A stretch of 64,000 nt of DNA. It comes from UBA2227 sp036677505. Its GTDB lineage: Bacteria > Bacillota_I > Bacilli_A > Erysipelotrichales > Erysipelotrichaceae. Below the pieces are notes generated by a model that saw nothing but the letters and a program-made list of their open reading frames with translations, was not told where the DNA came from and searched no databases. The stretch lies in assembly GCA_036677505.1 (NCBI GenBank), contig JAVBWK010000021.1, positions 62,001-126,000 on the forward strand, written 5' to 3'. The translations under genes were made by a program, and so were the position numbers. Numbering within the stretch: the stretch's first letter is position 1; the number at the start of each line of letters is the position of its first letter. Positions 41,547 through 50,429 of this stretch are shown here, piece after piece.

Positions 41547-42412
41547 TCATTTCCTCCCTTTAATAATCCAAAGTAAAGTCCCGTCAGAAAATCGATACCG
41601 GAAGTATGCCCCACATCCCTGATTTTCATAATCTCCTGTATCACATCCCGATTATTTTGACTCTTGATGAGAATGTGTTTCACCATCTGACTGAATTTAC
41701 CTTCACACGCATAAACAAGAAATTCTTTACTGATAATCGTAGTCGTGTTGATCCGGTGACGGATTTGACGAATCAGTTCTTCCCTCAGATCATCAGCATA
41801 TCGTCTGTCTCGCAAATAGAACAGAGCGGCTAACATGCCACAGTTGAAATCATCCCCGGAAGGTGTTAATCCCTCGCCAACACCGATCAACTGCGCTGCC
41901 AAAGAGCTGATTTCCAGAACATCTGAACTATTGCTTAATTTCGTTAAGATACCGGATACATAACTGCCCGCAAATGACAATAGTATTTTTTGGTTGTCTT
42001 TCAGTGATTTAGCAATGCGACCGAACTCGCCTTTTTCGATGTAGAGCAGAATTTCATCCGATAACTTCCCAATTTTTGCTTTGTCCAGCGGATATGTTCC
42101 GATGGTTAAGTCACAATCGAATACTTCAGTATCTTCGAAAATAAAGCTCGTATTAAATGCAACTAATCCGTCTTTTGTAAACTGCACTTCATCACCTCTG
42201 TTTACCCGAATCAGTTCGAAGACCTTTTTGGGGATATCGAGATTGATGCTTAGCGGAGTGATCGGCATTTCCTGATGCTGAAGCGATATGATTCGATCAT
42301 CGACCAAACAATTGATCGTACTTTTATATACTGAATGTACGACAGCTTGTTTTTCGTCATCAAACAGAACTCTGAAATGCTTACAGTATGATTTTATTCG
42401 GTCGATAAACAT
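41543..42412 (-). CDS. allH: Oxamate carbamoyltransferase subunit AllH (YlbF, DUF2877)
   Basis: A 289-residue DUF2877 protein with the family signature GVGEGLTPSGDDFNCGMLAAL (about residues 197-217) and a late HTSGIDFLTGLYFG. YlbF of E. coli is the AllH subunit of oxamic transcarbamylase. The ATG at 42412 is chosen from family start MFIDRIKSYC; GAGG lies unusually close (2 nt spacing), so the exact start is less sure. First gene of the leftward operon allH-allF-allG-Nramp-like-amidase-permease. Confidence 0.83.
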   Translation of the reverse strand: MFIDRIKSYCKHFRVLFDDEKQAVVHSVYKSTINCLVDDRIISLQHQEMPITPLSINLDIPKKVFELIRVNRGDEVQFTKDGLVAFNTSFIFEDTEVFDCDLTIGTYPLDKAKIGKLSDEILLYIEKGEFGRIAKSLKDNQKILLSFAGSYVSGILTKLSNSSDVLEISSLAAQLIGVGEGLTPSGDDFNCGMLAALFYLRDRRYADDLREELIRQIRHRINTTTIISKEFLVYACEGKFSQMVKHILIKSQNNRDVIQEIMKIRDVGHTSGIDFLTGLYFGLLKGGNE

Positions 42413-42473
42413 CACCTCGTATTCGCTTACATTTTCCCATAGGCAAAAGTATGCAACAATGGTCAAAACAAAT

Positions 42474-42497
42474 GAAAAACACCCAACATGGTTGGGC
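42474..42497 (-). terminator. Terminator between pucR and allH
   Basis: Minus strand CCCAAC-CAT-GTTGGG then TGTTTTTC. It separates the pucR transcript from the all operon. Confidence 0.65.
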
Positions 42498-42553
42498 ATT
42501 TTGCACAAATGATTCAATTTGTTAGCGCTTTCTATGAAATATAAATGATTATA

Positions 42554-44215
42554 TTATCGAGTATTTATAATCTTACTGATATGTAATGCCAATTGACAAT
42601 TAAAATTGAACTCTGAATCTTTCAAATCATTATTCAATATCTGCTTGATTTTCTCAATTCTATATATAAATGTATTTCTATGGATAAACATTGCTTTTGA
42701 GGCAATGCTTAAGTTTCCATTTGCCTTATAGTAGGATTCTAGAGTATTCATCAGGTCAGTTTTATTACTCTTGTCATAATCACGTATACTACCTAATGTT
42801 GAATCAAAGAATCCATGCAATTTACTTTTATCAAATGTACTATCTAGTAAATAGTAGCTAATCAAATCATTGAAGTAAAAAATGTTATCATTTGATGGAA
42901 TTTTTGAGGTTAATCGAAGCACATCCTGAGCGAGCAAACAAGACTTCCCAATAGTGAGAAAATCTGTACAAACATTACTGACACCTATACGATACATGAG
43001 ATTTTTACACGAGGAATTCACGTTTAGATCCAATCGTTCAAGAAAGCCGCGAACTTCCATGCTTGGTTCATACCGGCTTTCACTCTCTTCTAACTCGATA
43101 AACATGAGCACATTGCTCTCCCTGATGATCGAGCGGACACGTCTGCGACATTTCATGGCGACATCCAGACATATATTGATGACTTCATTAAGCGTTTCCT
43201 TTGTGGCATCCTGCGTATTTATGATGGCACAGATATGATTTCTCATCGGATTCATGCCATGAATCTCCGCAAGGCTTTTTACCGCATTGACCGAAGCAAT
43301 TTTTCCTTGAAGAAGATCATCAAAGAAGTCTTCTTTCATCTTATGCTGAGCTTCAATCATCTGCTTGGTTTTGACTCGCTCCATGGCTGCTGTCTGAGCA
43401 GCGCTTTCCAACGCGATATAGTCAATACTCTCCAACTTTCTCGTCACTTCCCAAACGATGATATATCCGTAGATGATTTGTGAATAAGCGATCGGAATGA
43501 CCCGGCAAACGATATTTCCGTTTTCATCCGGAAACTTACGCTTAATACTCAAAGTAAATTTCTTCGTGCTGGTTGGAATTCCGTCGGTAAATTCTTTAGT
43601 AAAAACCTTCTCACGCTCAATTAACTGCAGATTTTCTGCCAGTTTATGCGGATTATTCGGACGTTCGAAATAACTCAGCAAATTAAATGAACTGTCGAGC
43701 ATGATGACCGGATTCTCGACCAAATCCGAAGTAAGTTTTACGATTTCCCATAAGTTACCGCCATCGATCGAACATTTACTGAAAGCATTATGAATATCCC
43801 GATATTTCTTAAATACACTGTCCTCCCGTTGGTGAACTTCGGCATTGATGATATTTGAAACTTGAGCCAGACTATACGTAAATGGGATTTCAACGATAGG
43901 AAATCCCCGAAGATTCGCTTCATCGATAATGACCTTCGGAACTTCATTCCAATATCTTTTGACTTTGATTCCCAATCCGGCACAATTTTGATCCGCAAGC
44001 TCTTTGACAAGTTTTTTTTGCAAGTTAACATCATCCTTAAAAATAAATCCGGTGGTTAAAATAAAATCCCCCGCCGTAAACCATTCGAAGGAATCCGGAT
44101 TATCAATGATGTTGGCATTAAAAATTTTGTTTGATAATCCCTTCTTGCCGGCTTTCAGTTGAGCGCCGACCGGACCTAAGTGCTGGACAAGCTTCTCGAT
44201 AGTAAAGGAATGCAT
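42554..44215 (-). CDS. pucR: PucR-family purine catabolism regulator
   Basis: A 553-residue regulator. Residues about 5-125 are the PucR N-terminal domain (TIEKLVQHLG..., DFILTTGFIFKDD), the middle is a GGDEF-like region, and the C-terminus is the PucR HTH (SIASKAMFIHRNTFIYRIEKI). B. subtilis PucR activates ureide genes when allantoin-type ligands are present; this one is placed immediately upstream of allFGH and divergent from the purine permease. Start at 44215 from GGAGG 6 nt upstream. The 3' third of the gene is more AT-rich. Confidence 0.87.
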   Translation of the reverse strand: MHSFTIEKLVQHLGPVGAQLKAGKKGLSNKIFNANIIDNPDSFEWFTAGDFILTTGFIFKDDVNLQKKLVKELADQNCAGLGIKVKRYWNEVPKVIIDEANLRGFPIVEIPFTYSLAQVSNIINAEVHQREDSVFKKYRDIHNAFSKCSIDGGNLWEIVKLTSDLVENPVIMLDSSFNLLSYFERPNNPHKLAENLQLIEREKVFTKEFTDGIPTSTKKFTLSIKRKFPDENGNIVCRVIPIAYSQIIYGYIIVWEVTRKLESIDYIALESAAQTAAMERVKTKQMIEAQHKMKEDFFDDLLQGKIASVNAVKSLAEIHGMNPMRNHICAIINTQDATKETLNEVINICLDVAMKCRRRVRSIIRESNVLMFIELEESESRYEPSMEVRGFLERLDLNVNSSCKNLMYRIGVSNVCTDFLTIGKSCLLAQDVLRLTSKIPSNDNIFYFNDLISYYLLDSTFDKSKLHGFFDSTLGSIRDYDKSNKTDLMNTLESYYKANGNLSIASKAMFIHRNTFIYRIEKIKQILNNDLKDSEFNFNCQLALHISKIINTR

Positions 44216-44252
44216 TGCATACCTCCGTTCTAAATATTCTTTATCTACTTGG

Positions 44253-44281
44253 AGTTTACGACAACTGCACCAGAAATGCAA
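44253..44281 (-). promoter_or_regulatory. Promoter of pucR
   Basis: Minus strand TTGCAT (44281-44276), 17 bp, TAAACT (44258-44253). Confidence 0.55.
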
Positions 44282-44337
44282 GTGACTCATACACACATTC
44301 AATGGTAACGAAAGTTGTGAAAAAAGTAAAAAGATGG

Positions 44338-44366
44338 ATGACAAGATGCGTAAGACATGCTAAAAT
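44338..44366 (+). promoter_or_regulatory. Promoter of the purine permease gene
   Basis: ATGACA (44338-44343), 17 bp, TAAAAT (44361-44366), with TGC before the -10. Confidence 0.65.
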
Positions 44367-44380
44367 GACTCCATGCTAAA

Positions 44381-44450
44381 CACCGTATATCCTTGCGAAT
44401 AAGGCGCAAGAGTCTCTACCCGACCACCGTAAACGGTCGGACTACGATGG
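44381..44450 (+). ncRNA. Guanine (purine) riboswitch aptamer
   Basis: All purine riboswitch parts are present: P1 (CACCGTA with TACGATGG, one mismatch), J1/2 TATC, P2 CTTGCG/CGCAAG with loop AATAAGG, J2/3 AGTCTCTA, P3 CCGACC/GGTCGG with loop ACCGTAAAC. The J3/1 segment is ACTAC with C at the specificity position, as in guanine/hypoxanthine-type riboswitches (adenine types have U). Confidence 0.92.
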
Positions 44451-44467
44451 AAGATCACTTTTTCAGT

Positions 44468-44500
44468 GCTTCTGTCGAAACGGAAGCTTTTTCTTTTTTG
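44468..44500 (+). terminator. Riboswitch expression-platform terminator
   Basis: GCTTCTGT-CGAA-ACGGAAGC followed by TTTTTCTTTTTT, 17 bp after the aptamer. The region AAGATCACTTTTT before it may take part in the antiterminator. Confidence 0.88.
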
Positions 44501-44532
44501 ACGGTGAGTAGCACATGAGAAAGGGGAACATT

Positions 44533-45858
44533 ATGTTCGAAAAGTTATTTAAGTTGTCTTCCAAGGGAACAACCGTAAAAGTCGAATTGTTGGCGGGTTT
44601 AACGACCTTCCTCACGATGGCTTACATCTTAGCGGTCAACCCGGGCTTGTTGTCCAATGAATTTGGGGCTGGTATGCCATTCCAATCCGTCTTCCTTGCA
44701 ACAGCTTTATCCTCTGCTTTGGCATCTATCATCATGGGTTTATACGCTAACTACCCGATCGCATTAGCACCGGGTATGGGCGTAAATGCATTCTTTTCAT
44801 TCACCGCTGTAAGTATGCTTGGGGGCAGTTGGCAAGCAGGATTGGCGGCTGTTTTTGTGTCCGGATTACTTTTCTTGATCATCTCCGTTACAGGCATCCG
44901 TAAAATGGTTATCAATGCCATTCCGAAGAATTTGAAACTGGCTATTGGTGCCGGTATCGGTTTCTTTATTGCTTTTATCGGTTTACAGAATGCCGGCATC
45001 GTTGTTAACAATGATGCTGTCTTGGTAGGTTTGGGTGATTTGACCTCTCCGACCGTCTTGTTGGCAGTCTTTGGTATTTTAGTGACATTTGCCATGTTGG
45101 CACGCAAAATTTCTGCCGGTGTGTTCTACGGTTTGGTTATTACTGCTGTTGTCGGCGTCATTGCCGGATTGGCCGGTGTCGAAGGCATGCCTTCCTTACC
45201 GACAGCCGTTGTATCCTTTAACTTTGATATGCCGACCTTGGGTGCATTCGCTACCGGTTTCAGCGATTTGTTCGCAAGTCCTTCGGCCATCCTGATCATC
45301 TTCACCTTCTTGTTCATCGACTTCTTTGATACAGCCGGTACGTTGGTTGCTGTAGCAGGCAAGACAAATCTCATTGATGAAAACGGTGAACTTGAAAATG
45401 TAGACAAAGCTTTGATGGCAGATGCTATCGGTACCGTTGCCGGTGCTGTGTTAGGTACTTCAACCGTTACTTCCTATATCGAGTCTGCTGCCGGTGTCGG
45501 TGTGGGCGGTCGTACCGGATTAACCGCCGTTACTACCGGTGTATTGTTTATTCTGTCCATCGTCTTCTTCCCGGTATTGGCCGTAGTTAATGGAACCGTT
45601 ACCGCTCCGGCGCTTATCGTTGTCGGTGTACTGATGGCTCAACAGTTGGGTGGAATTGAGTGGGATGATTTCGTTGCTGCTACCAGCGGATTTGTTGCTA
45701 TCATCACGATGATCTTGGCATACTCGATCGCAGACGGAATCGCAACCGGCTTTATCACCTACGGCGTTGTGATGGCTGCCAGCGGTAAAGCAAAAGAAGT
45801 CAAACCGATCATCTGGGTATTGATTGCTATCTTCGTATTGCACTTCGTGTTTAAATAA
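44533..45858 (+). CDS. NCS2-family purine permease (guanine/hypoxanthine type)
   Basis: A 441-residue permease of the AzgA/PbuG group, about 12-14 helices. It begins FKLSSKGTTVKVELLAGLTTFLTMAYIL and has APGMGVNAFFSF and DFFDTAGTLVAV, with the conserved Asp and Glu/Thr residues of the nucleobase site. Start at 44533 chosen from AAAGGGG 6 nt upstream. Control by a guanine riboswitch supports guanine or hypoxanthine uptake. It stands between pucR and the xanthine dehydrogenase operon. Confidence 0.92.
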   Translation: MFEKLFKLSSKGTTVKVELLAGLTTFLTMAYILAVNPGLLSNEFGAGMPFQSVFLATALSSALASIIMGLYANYPIALAPGMGVNAFFSFTAVSMLGGSWQAGLAAVFVSGLLFLIISVTGIRKMVINAIPKNLKLAIGAGIGFFIAFIGLQNAGIVVNNDAVLVGLGDLTSPTVLLAVFGILVTFAMLARKISAGVFYGLVITAVVGVIAGLAGVEGMPSLPTAVVSFNFDMPTLGAFATGFSDLFASPSAILIIFTFLFIDFFDTAGTLVAVAGKTNLIDENGELENVDKALMADAIGTVAGAVLGTSTVTSYIESAAGVGVGGRTGLTAVTTGVLFILSIVFFPVLAVVNGTVTAPALIVVGVLMAQQLGGIEWDDFVAATSGFVAIITMILAYSIADGIATGFITYGVVMAASGKAKEVKPIIWVLIAIFVLHFVFK

Positions 45859-45879
45859 GAATTTGCTTTCATAAAGCAC

Positions 45880-45905
45880 AAGGCAGGGTATCCTGCCTTT
45901 TTATA
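45880..45905. terminator. Terminator after the purine permease gene
   Basis: AAGGCAGG-GTAT-CCTGCCTT followed by TTTTAT. It may also serve the convergent xanthine dehydrogenase operon. Confidence 0.8.
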
Positions 45906-46386
45906 TGCAACGGTCGTAGTTGAATCCAAATTTCTCCGTGACTGCTTTAATGTGTTTTTGGTTGATGCAAATAAACAAGTTCTTCTGGCTTTCGATCATC
46001 TTTGTAAAAATTTTGCAGTAACCTCGGTCTTGTAGTTCAAGCATTCCGACTTCATCGAGAAATATGGATACGATGCTTGGATTTTGAATCGCATCGCTTA
46101 TGATACCTTCTGCTAAACTCAGTGCTTTCTTAGAGAACCTAAACCGTTCAAGTTCGAAGAAATCCTCATCAGCAATTTCAGATATGGATTTCTCAATGAT
46201 AAAGTCATTTTCTTCTTGCGTAGACAGTCTTATCAATTTGTATCCTCGAATATCATTTTCAACATTACTGTATTTAACACACGCAAATCCTTCTGCTTCT
46301 CCCTTGATTTGCTGCTGAAAGATATCAATCATTCTCGATGTCTTTCCGGAATTAAAATCGCCGCTTATCAGAGTGATCGTTCTCAT
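45901..46386 (-). CDS. THEP1-like P-loop NTPase in the xanthine dehydrogenase operon
   Basis: A 161-residue P-loop protein. Walker A is GDFNSGKTS near the N-terminus, Walker B is IFLDEVGMLEL (about 110-120). The small size and DEVGxLEL pattern resemble THEP1-like nucleoside triphosphatases. It is the last gene of the xdh operon, 3 nt after an uncharacterised membrane protein gene. It may help cofactor insertion or metal handling; this is inference from position. Confidence 0.65.
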   Translation of the reverse strand: MRTITLISGDFNSGKTSRMIDIFQQQIKGEAEGFACVKYSNVENDIRGYKLIRLSTQEENDFIIEKSISEIADEDFFELERFRFSKKALSLAEGIISDAIQNPSIVSIFLDEVGMLELQDRGYCKIFTKMIESQKNLFICINQKHIKAVTEKFGFNYDRCI

Positions 46387-46389
46387 ATA

Positions 46390-47004
46390 CTAAAACATGC
46401 CTTGCAGAAGAATGGCTGCAAGAAGCATCCCCCAAGCCAATGCTGTACTTGGTGCCTTGCGCTCCAATTTAACCGGCAGTACCAGATACCCTTTCATCAG
46501 AATTGCATTGATTATACTCTCCAAGAATAAAAAGCGGAGGGCAATGGTCCAACCATTGGTCACTAAACCGGCAGGCAAATCAAATCTCGAAAGGATGAGC
46601 ATATATCCAAGGAGAACCACTCGCCAAATCCATCCCATGAAGAAACAATGATGAAATCGGATGAATGTTTGTTTATGGGTAACATAAGCAAGAATCATTG
46701 CAACAGCCAACCCTTCTATCAAAAGTGAAAGCGCTGGGTTGACTACGTAAATCGTTGGCAAACCGCCAAACATCAAATCTGTCAGTTTGATTGATGAAGC
46801 AACCAAAGCAATCTGAATAACCGAAAGCAGATCTTGCGTTTGGTCATATACACGATGCATAAAGATAAAGGCTATCGGAAACATGAGCATCCCGGGGAGC
46901 CCCGGAATAGCCATTGAAAACAAGTGAAGGACATAACCGAGCGTGGATTCGGTGATACCCCAACATGCACCCCAAAAAAGAATCGTTGTTATTGCTCTTT
47001 TCAT
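46390..47004 (-). CDS. Uncharacterised six-helix membrane protein in the xdh operon
   Basis: A 204-residue hydrophobic protein with about six membrane segments, opening with LFWGACWGITESTLGYVLHL and a second motif MFPIAFIFMHRVYD. No family with known function is recognised. It overlaps the FAD-subunit gene of xanthine dehydrogenase by 4 nt and precedes the NTPase gene. Its size and helix number recall substrate-binding components of small transporters, so a vitamin, molybdenum or purine role is conceivable but unsupported. Confidence 0.55.
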   Translation of the reverse strand: MKRAITTILFWGACWGITESTLGYVLHLFSMAIPGLPGMLMFPIAFIFMHRVYDQTQDLLSVIQIALVASSIKLTDLMFGGLPTIYVVNPALSLLIEGLAVAMILAYVTHKQTFIRFHHCFFMGWIWRVVLLGYMLILSRFDLPAGLVTNGWTIALRFLFLESIINAILMKGYLVLPVKLERKAPSTALAWGMLLAAILLQGMF

Positions 47005-47849
47005 AAAGTCAACTCCTTTGTCAGAAATGTTTCTACAAGATTACACGCAACTTTTGTGCGATATATACGATTCGATCGCACATCATCTATTGGTTTTAAC
47101 CTTTCGGTAACACATGACAACACCTCATCAAGGACATTGTCGATTTGTTCGATTCTTAAGCCGCAAAGCAGCTTCTCCGCCTCGATTATACGTACGACCG
47201 TCGGACCGCAAGCACCGATGGTCAGTCGTATATCCGCAATTTTGTGATCGATGACATTCGCCAAGGCCAAAACCGAAACTTTTGAAATAGCGTTCGCTTT
47301 CCTTGTCCCTACCTTCCTGTAAAAGACATGGCTGAAGTAAACCTTATCGAATGAAATCTGTGTGACGATTTCATCTCGGTTCAATCGGATCTTCCCCGGT
47401 CCGTCGATGAAGTCTTTGATAGGAATCATTCTGTGACCCTCTGCGGATGTCAGTGTTATATTCGCATTTAACGCATATAATGACGGTAATACATCTCCGG
47501 CAGGAGAGGCATTGCAGATATTTCCTGACAATGTAGCAATATTGCGGACAGCTACTGACCCAATCTGCTCACAAGGTTGTTTTAAATAACCGGGGATCGT
47601 GGGATGTCTTAGGATCTGTGCATACGTCACCGCTGAGCCGATGATAAACTCATCCTGCCTTTCAACGATGTTTTTAAGCTCACTCAATTGACCGATATAA
47701 AGAACATCCTTAGGAAAATTCACTGCGACAGAGGATCCGCTGCGATATTTGATCATCATGTCACTCCCGCCATTAAAAATCATGACGTCATGATTCTTTC
47801 TGACTTCAAGAGCTTCCGTTAATGATGTTGGTCGAAATGCTTTTACCAT
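47001..47849 (-). CDS. Xanthine dehydrogenase FAD-binding subunit
   Basis: A 282-residue FAD subunit (FAD_binding_5 plus CO_deh_flav_C). It shows FNGGSDMMIKYR and ATLSGNICNASPAGDVLP for FAD contact, and a C-terminal domain from about 170. It passes electrons from the Fe-S subunit to the final acceptor. Overlaps the Fe-S subunit gene by 7 nt. Confidence 0.9.
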   Translation of the reverse strand: MVKAFRPTSLTEALEVRKNHDVMIFNGGSDMMIKYRSGSSVAVNFPKDVLYIGQLSELKNIVERQDEFIIGSAVTYAQILRHPTIPGYLKQPCEQIGSVAVRNIATLSGNICNASPAGDVLPSLYALNANITLTSAEGHRMIPIKDFIDGPGKIRLNRDEIVTQISFDKVYFSHVFYRKVGTRKANAISKVSVLALANVIDHKIADIRLTIGACGPTVVRIIEAEKLLCGLRIEQIDNVLDEVLSCVTERLKPIDDVRSNRIYRTKVACNLVETFLTKELTL

Positions 47850-48313
47850 AGACCTTTACCTATGTCCTTTGCTTTCATAATCCCAGCCACGATCATCTGA
47901 TAACCGGTACACCGACAAAGATTGCCTTCGATTCCCTTAATGACTTCATCTTCTGTAGGATTCGGATTCATCGAAAGGAGTGCTTCGGTCGCCAAGACAA
48001 AGCCAGGTGTACAAAATCCGCACTGTACGCTGCCGCATTGTTCAAAACCTGCCTTAACTGCTTCGAATCGTTTGGTTTGCCGATAGCCTTCCAAAGTAAT
48101 AATTTCGCTCCCCTCAAGATTGGCAATCGCGATCAGACATGAATTGACCAACAGTCCGTTCAATAATACAGAGCATGATCCGCATTCACCTTCACCGCAT
48201 CCCTCTTTTACTGAAGTCATATGGCATTGATCCCGTAGCAGGTCCAACAGTCTTGTTGAGTGCTCTGCTTCCACACTGATCGCAGACCCGTTTAGGATAA
48301 AATTAACTTTCAT
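47843..48313 (-). CDS. Xanthine dehydrogenase [2Fe-2S] subunit
   Basis: A 156-residue subunit with two [2Fe-2S] clusters. The N-terminal plant-type site is in GCGEGECGSCSVLLNG, the second helical site in CGFCTPGF and NLCRCTGYQ. It carries electrons from the molybdenum centre to FAD. Overlaps the Mo-subunit gene by 11 nt. Confidence 0.93.
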   Translation of the reverse strand: MKVNFILNGSAISVEAEHSTRLLDLLRDQCHMTSVKEGCGEGECGSCSVLLNGLLVNSCLIAIANLEGSEIITLEGYRQTKRFEAVKAGFEQCGSVQCGFCTPGFVLATEALLSMNPNPTEDEVIKGIEGNLCRCTGYQMIVAGIMKAKDIGKGLW

Positions 48314-50429
48314 CTTGGATCCTCCTCAATATATCTTCCGGTGTTACCGGAATCTTCACTACTCTGGAGCCGATCGCCTGTTGTATGGCACTTACCACTG
48401 CCGGAGCAACCCCGACCAAAGGTATCTCTCCGAGTCCGCGAGCACCCAGTGGTCCGATCGTTGACGGATTATCGATGCACATTGCAACAATCTTGGGTAT
48501 ATCGGGTGCTGTCGGAATGATATAGGTTGTCAAAGTATCTTGTGCCAATTTACCGCGATCAGATTCAAGAACTTCCAATAAGCAATATCCCAGTCCTTGA
48601 ACGATTCCGCCTTCAAGCTGTCCTTGTACGATTTTTTCGTCAATGGGAGTTCCGATATCATATACTGCCCAGATGCCTTTAACATCGACTTGATATGTGT
48701 TCGGATCGACTGCGACTTCAGCTACATTGACTCCCCAAGAGAAATCGGGATAAGCATTGCCTTCAAAGATTTCATTATTCCAATGTAAGTGCGGCGGATA
48801 AATATAGTTTTGTGTGATATCCACATGTTGTTCATTCCATCGCTCTTTCATTTTTGTGGCACATTCAACCAACAATTTCCCAACGATCAATATCGACCGC
48901 GAGGCTACCGTCGGACCGGAGTCCGGACAGTTGAGCGTATCCGGGTAACGATGAGTGACATTTTCAATGGGAATGTTCAATGTTTTTGCGACCAGTTTGC
49001 GCATCGTCGTCAATGCACCTTGACCGATTTCTGTGGTCGAAATGAAAATCTCAACGTTTTCCTGATCTTTTTTCAACCTTACCGCCGGCTTGATCAGTTC
49101 TGATTCACCGGCACCGGTAAAACCACAACCATGAAAAAATACAGAAAACCCAATCCCTTTCCACGGCGTGCCGGAGTATTCCGTTCTTTTTTGTTGGTAG
49201 TCAGAGATTTTCAATACTTCATCCGTCAGCTGATCTAAGATGATTTTATCGTTGAATATCCCTCGGGTTGATGAAGTATCCCCTTGTTTCACATAATACT
49301 TGCGCTTAAACTCCACCGGATCTTCACCCAGTTCTCGGGCAATATTCTCCATGTGCATTTCAATCGCGAAAAAGGCTTGAGGTCCGCCAAACCCGCGAAA
49401 GGCTCCTGCCACAACATTATTTGTCGCATATGCCGTCCCGCGTACACGCAGATGCTCAATATTGTACACTCCGCTGACAGAGAAAATCATCCTCTGTAGT
49501 ACGACGCTCGATAGCCCTGCATAAGCACCCCCATCTGCTTTGACATGGATATCATGACCTATAATCGAATGGTCTAAATCCAAATAACTTGCTATCCGAA
49601 TGATCGAAGGATGACGTTTGGTCGAACTCTGAATATCTTCCTGTCGCTCTAAAATGAGTTGAACAGGTTTCCTTGTTTTTATGCTTGCCAAAGCAGCATG
49701 TGCAGCAGGGATAGAAGGATACTCCTCCTTCCCGCCAAAAGCACCGCCGGTCGGCATTTGGATGACCCGAATCCGATCCTGTTGCCATCCCAATACTGAT
49801 TTTAATGTTTCTACGATATAGTAAGGACATTGCATAGAACCAAGAATCTTAATGGTATCTCCGTCAAAATCGGCAAACATCGAGTGTGTTTCAAGATACG
49901 TCTGTTCTTGATACCCCGTCCGATATTCATGCTCGATCGTTTTGACTGATTTCTTGATTGCAACATCTATATTCCCTTTCGTATATTCATAATCGACAAA
50001 ATATGACTGATTCTTGAATATAAACGGTGCTTTCGCCTGTTCGGCTTGTTCGATTGTGAAAACAGGTTCTAACGCTTCCATATCGATGACAATCCTTTTA
50101 ATGATTTGCTTTATCATAGCCTTACTTATACCTGCCACCAAAAGAATCGGCTGCCCGATGTAATTCACTTCATCAACAGCTAACAGCGGCTGATCATCAA
50201 AAACAACCGGAACAATATTGGAAGCAGGAATGTCACGATGATCAATAATAGCGTAGCCTTCGGGTAACTCCGGTATTTTGATGCCTTTGATCTTACCTCT
50301 TGGTATTGGTGAGCGAACCGTCATTACATACAACATGCCATCCGGATGATAGTCTGCGGTATAGATGGCTTCCCCGCGTACTTTATCGTCAAAATCAGAA
50401 CGTTTGACGGATTCACTGATTCCTTTCAA
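48303..50429 (-). CDS. Xanthine dehydrogenase molybdenum-binding subunit
   Basis: A 708-residue molybdopterin subunit. It shows GGAFGGKEEYPS, GAFRGFGGPQAFF and the catalytic Glu in LGARGLGEIPLVG. The CoxL Cys motif is absent, so it is a purine-type hydroxylase and not a CO dehydrogenase. It should oxidise hypoxanthine/xanthine to urate in the cytoplasm, although related purine hydroxylases cannot be excluded. The start is TTG at 50429, with AAGGAGGG 5 nt upstream; it overlaps mocA by 17 nt. Confidence 0.9.
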   Translation of the reverse strand: MKGISESVKRSDFDDKVRGEAIYTADYHPDGMLYVMTVRSPIPRGKIKGIKIPELPEGYAIIDHRDIPASNIVPVVFDDQPLLAVDEVNYIGQPILLVAGISKAMIKQIIKRIVIDMEALEPVFTIEQAEQAKAPFIFKNQSYFVDYEYTKGNIDVAIKKSVKTIEHEYRTGYQEQTYLETHSMFADFDGDTIKILGSMQCPYYIVETLKSVLGWQQDRIRVIQMPTGGAFGGKEEYPSIPAAHAALASIKTRKPVQLILERQEDIQSSTKRHPSIIRIASYLDLDHSIIGHDIHVKADGGAYAGLSSVVLQRMIFSVSGVYNIEHLRVRGTAYATNNVVAGAFRGFGGPQAFFAIEMHMENIARELGEDPVEFKRKYYVKQGDTSSTRGIFNDKIILDQLTDEVLKISDYQQKRTEYSGTPWKGIGFSVFFHGCGFTGAGESELIKPAVRLKKDQENVEIFISTTEIGQGALTTMRKLVAKTLNIPIENVTHRYPDTLNCPDSGPTVASRSILIVGKLLVECATKMKERWNEQHVDITQNYIYPPHLHWNNEIFEGNAYPDFSWGVNVAEVAVDPNTYQVDVKGIWAVYDIGTPIDEKIVQGQLEGGIVQGLGYCLLEVLESDRGKLAQDTLTTYIIPTAPDIPKIVAMCIDNPSTIGPLGARGLGEIPLVGVAPAVVSAIQQAIGSRVVKIPVTPEDILRRIQDES

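Noticed and set aside
48303..50429. Carbon monoxide dehydrogenase large subunit
   Set aside because: The active-site Cys motif of CoxL is absent and the GAFRGFGGPQ and GARGLGE patterns fit purine hydroxylases.
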